A stretch of 34,437 nt of DNA from Dehalococcoidales bacterium (lineage in GTDB: Bacteria > Chloroflexota > Dehalococcoidia > Dehalococcoidales > UBA5627), in NCBI GenBank assembly GCA_028707255.1, contig JAQTUQ010000015.1, forward strand, positions 1 to 34,437, read 5' to 3'. The translations under genes and the position numbers were made by a program. Under the pieces are notes generated by a model. That model did no database searches and was not told the origin of the DNA. It saw only the letters and a program-made list of their open reading frames with translations. Below are positions 33,007-34,437 of this stretch, one piece after another (the first letter of the stretch is position 1; each line of letters starts with the position of its first letter).

Positions 33007-33459
33007 GTGTCATCGATTTTAAAACAGAAACTTAACGAAGACCTTAAACATGCGCTCAAGAGCAGTGATAAGCTCTCGTGTTCTGTAATTCGCATGCTTC
33101 TTTCTGCCATCCACAACGCTGAAATTGCCAAGCGCGGTGAACTAGAAGAATCCGAGATAATCGGCGTTATTGCCAAGGATGCCAAGCAGCACAAGGAAAG
33201 CATTCTTGCTTTCAAGCAGGGCAACCGACAGGATTTGGTAGATAAAGAAACAGCCGAATTGGCAATTATCGAAAAATACCTGCCGGAGCAGGTCAGCCGT
33301 GAAGATGTTGTAGCTGCCGCCCGCAAGGTAATCGAAGAAGTTGGCGCCCAGGGACCCAGAGACAAGGGTAAGGTAATGGGCAAACTGGTAGCGCAACTGA
33401 AAGGGAAAGCCGAAGGGCAGGTAATAAACGAGGTAGTTAACGAACTGCTCGAACAGTAG
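33007..33459 (+). CDS. yqeY: GatB/YqeY domain protein
   Basis: Stand-alone protein of the GatB/YqeY family, which shares its C-terminal domain with the tRNA amidotransferase B subunit; possibly tRNA-related, exact role unsettled. Seen in 150 residues: LNEDLKHALKSSDKLSCSVIRMLLSAIHNAEI, the SEIIGVIAKDAKQHKESI stretch, EKYLPEQV, and a C-terminal GKVMGKLVAQLKGKAEGQVIN that matches the family. GTG start at 33007 with GGGAGAG upstream. Co-transcribed with rpsU and followed by a terminator. Confidence 0.94.
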   Translation: MSSILKQKLNEDLKHALKSSDKLSCSVIRMLLSAIHNAEIAKRGELEESEIIGVIAKDAKQHKESILAFKQGNRQDLVDKETAELAIIEKYLPEQVSREDVVAAARKVIEEVGAQGPRDKGKVMGKLVAQLKGKAEGQVINEVVNELLEQ

Positions 33460-33481
33460 TTTTTCAAAGCGTTTTTATTAA

Positions 33482-33509
33482 AAGAGGGTCTAACAGCCCT
33501 CTTTTTTTA
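33482..33509 (+). terminator. rpsU-yqeY terminator
   Basis: AAAGAGGG and CCCTCTTT arms with an 8-nt loop are followed by a run of T residues: an intrinsic terminator about 20 nt after the yqeY stop. Confidence 0.88.
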
Positions 33510-33569
33510 TGCCTTTATGGCATGCCCTAACATTTCGGGACTAAGTATCCAGAGAAAAGAAAACACCAA

Positions 33570-33720
33570 AGCCGTTCGTGGTGATTAATTTAAGCCATTC
33601 GTGGTGCCTGTCCTGAGGCTCTCGAAGGAAGCCTGTCGAGCCATAACGGTGATGATTAAGAATGTCATTGCGAGTTTTCCCAAAGGGAAAGCGAAGCAAT
33701 CTTTCTCGAATAGCCTGACT
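33570..33720. repeat. REP-like and GAAGCAATCT repeats after yqeY
   Basis: There is no gene. GCCGTTCGTGGTG, CCATTCGTGGTGCCTGTCCTG and CCTGTCGAGCCATAACGG (33570-33652) are REP-like. CATTGCGAG...AAAGCGAAGCAATCT (33664-33702) recalls 6084-6119. Confidence 0.6.
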
Positions 33721-33730
33721 TCATGTTAAC

Positions 33731-33755
33731 CCCAAGGTGTTGGGATTTTTATTTT
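33731..33755 (+). terminator. Weak terminator between convergent genes
   Basis: A 5-bp stem CCCAA/TTGGG (33731-33735 and 33740-33744) is followed by ATTTTTATTTTATC on the plus strand. It lies between yqeY and the converging radical SAM gene. Confidence 0.35.
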
Positions 33756-33759
33756 ATCT

Positions 33760-34437
33760 TTACAAAGATAACGCCCTGTTCAGTTCGATTACCAGTTTCT
33801 CTTTTGCAGTGCCCGATTCGATAAAATCCCAGGGCAATTCCGCATTGGTATCCCATTCCTCGACGGTATAATGGTCGAGGTCTATTTTTAACTCCCTGGC
33901 TTTCTGCCGCCATTCGGCAAGCGAGACATTATCGATAGCAGCCAGCAGTCCGACAATCCTGTTGTCTCCGCGCGAGAGAACCGCCTGCACGCTGCTCCAT
34001 GCCACGCTCTCATTCTTAACCTGCACCCCCAGCGGAGCCAGCTTTCTCTTCAGGAAATTTAAACGGCGATTGAGAGTTTTTTCATCCGCCATCGGCATCC
34101 ACTGGAAAGGCGTCCCCGCCTTGGGAATGAAAGGAGCCACATTGATATCGATACGGCAGCCGATTCTCTTGCTGTTTAAAATCGCGCGGCATTTAACGAT
34201 AAGCGATACGATTTCTTCTATATCTTCATCGGTTTCCGACGGCAATCCGACCATAAAATAGAGCTTCAGCGTTTTTACCGGATACTCTGCCACCTTCGCC
34301 ACCGCTTTCATTATGTCATCTTCATCTATACGCTTGTTGATGACATTGCGCAGGCGTTGCGAGCCGGCTTCGGGCGCCAGTGTTACAGTATGCGCTCCGC
34401 TTTCGACAATGGCTTTCAATACAGTTTCATAAAGGGG
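33760..34437 (-). CDS. Radical SAM protein, C-terminal part (runs off window)
   Basis: Partial gene; the frame is open to the right edge, so the N-terminus is outside. Seen: THTVTLAPEAGS-type motif near the edge (GAHTVTLAPEAGSQRLRNVINK), which is the SAM-binding core region of B12-binding-type radical SAM proteins, then LKLYFMVGLPSETDEDIEE, INVAPFIPKAGTPFQW and a C-terminal helical domain. The catalytic CxxxCxxC would lie upstream, not visible. The TTG at 34419 is not the real start. Convergent with rpsU-yqeY. Confidence 0.85.
   Translation of the reverse strand, partial: PLYETVLKAIVESGAHTVTLAPEAGSQRLRNVINKRIDEDDIMKAVAKVAEYPVKTLKLYFMVGLPSETDEDIEEIVSLIVKCRAILNSKRIGCRIDINVAPFIPKAGTPFQWMPMADEKTLNRRLNFLKRKLAPLGVQVKNESVAWSSVQAVLSRGDNRIVGLLAAIDNVSLAEWRQKARELKIDLDHYTVEEWDTNAELPWDFIESGTAKEKLVIELNRALSL

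Overview
The window reads as a chromosomal segment of a Chloroflexota bacterium, most likely class Dehalococcoidia. This is an inference from three things: the run rpsB-tsf-pyrH-frr-uppS-cdsA-dxr-rseP-ispG-proS on one strand, a PurL that looks like the long form, and a very short EF-Ts. Many genes use TTG or GTG starts. Intergenic gaps are rich in short palindromic repeat families. No rRNA, tRNA or CRISPR array was found.

Left part (1-15.6 kb, plus strand): the 3' part of purL and purQ (purine synthesis), then rpsB-tsf-pyrH-frr (translation and UMP kinase). A 0.7 kb repeat-filled gap follows, then uppS-cdsA (lipid carrier and phospholipid precursors), dxr-rseP-ispG (MEP isoprenoid pathway plus a site-2 protease), a small membrane protein, proS and a zinc-ribbon membrane protein. 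An AT-rich islet (about 7.97-8.88 kb) carrying one unrecognised minus-strand gene lies between cdsA and dxr.

Middle (15.7-20.6 kb, minus strand): a small lipoprotein, the pheS-pheT operon with a clear promoter and a probable terminator, and a 51-residue Cys-containing protein gene with its own promoter and terminator.

Right part (20.6-32.4 kb): a phage-derived module on the plus strand. In order it holds terminase small and large subunits, a Cys-cluster/HTH protein, SPP1-type portal, scaffold, major capsid protein, head-tail adaptor, a small membrane protein, a beta-propeller/tail-hub-like protein and a small OB-like protein. No integrase, replication, lysis, tail-tube or tape-measure gene is present. 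Host-type intergenic repeats sit between its genes, and a long minus-strand surface protein with IPT/TIG repeats lies between the terminase and the portal. Two promoters in the module, for the terminase operon and for the HTH gene, carry nearly identical 16-bp dyads (TAGAACATTTGTGCTA type) that resemble SOS/LexA boxes. This suggests a damage-inducible, perhaps domesticated, DNA-packaging particle.

The right end returns to housekeeping genes: rpsU and yqeY (plus strand), then the C-terminal part of a radical SAM protein (minus strand) that runs off the window.
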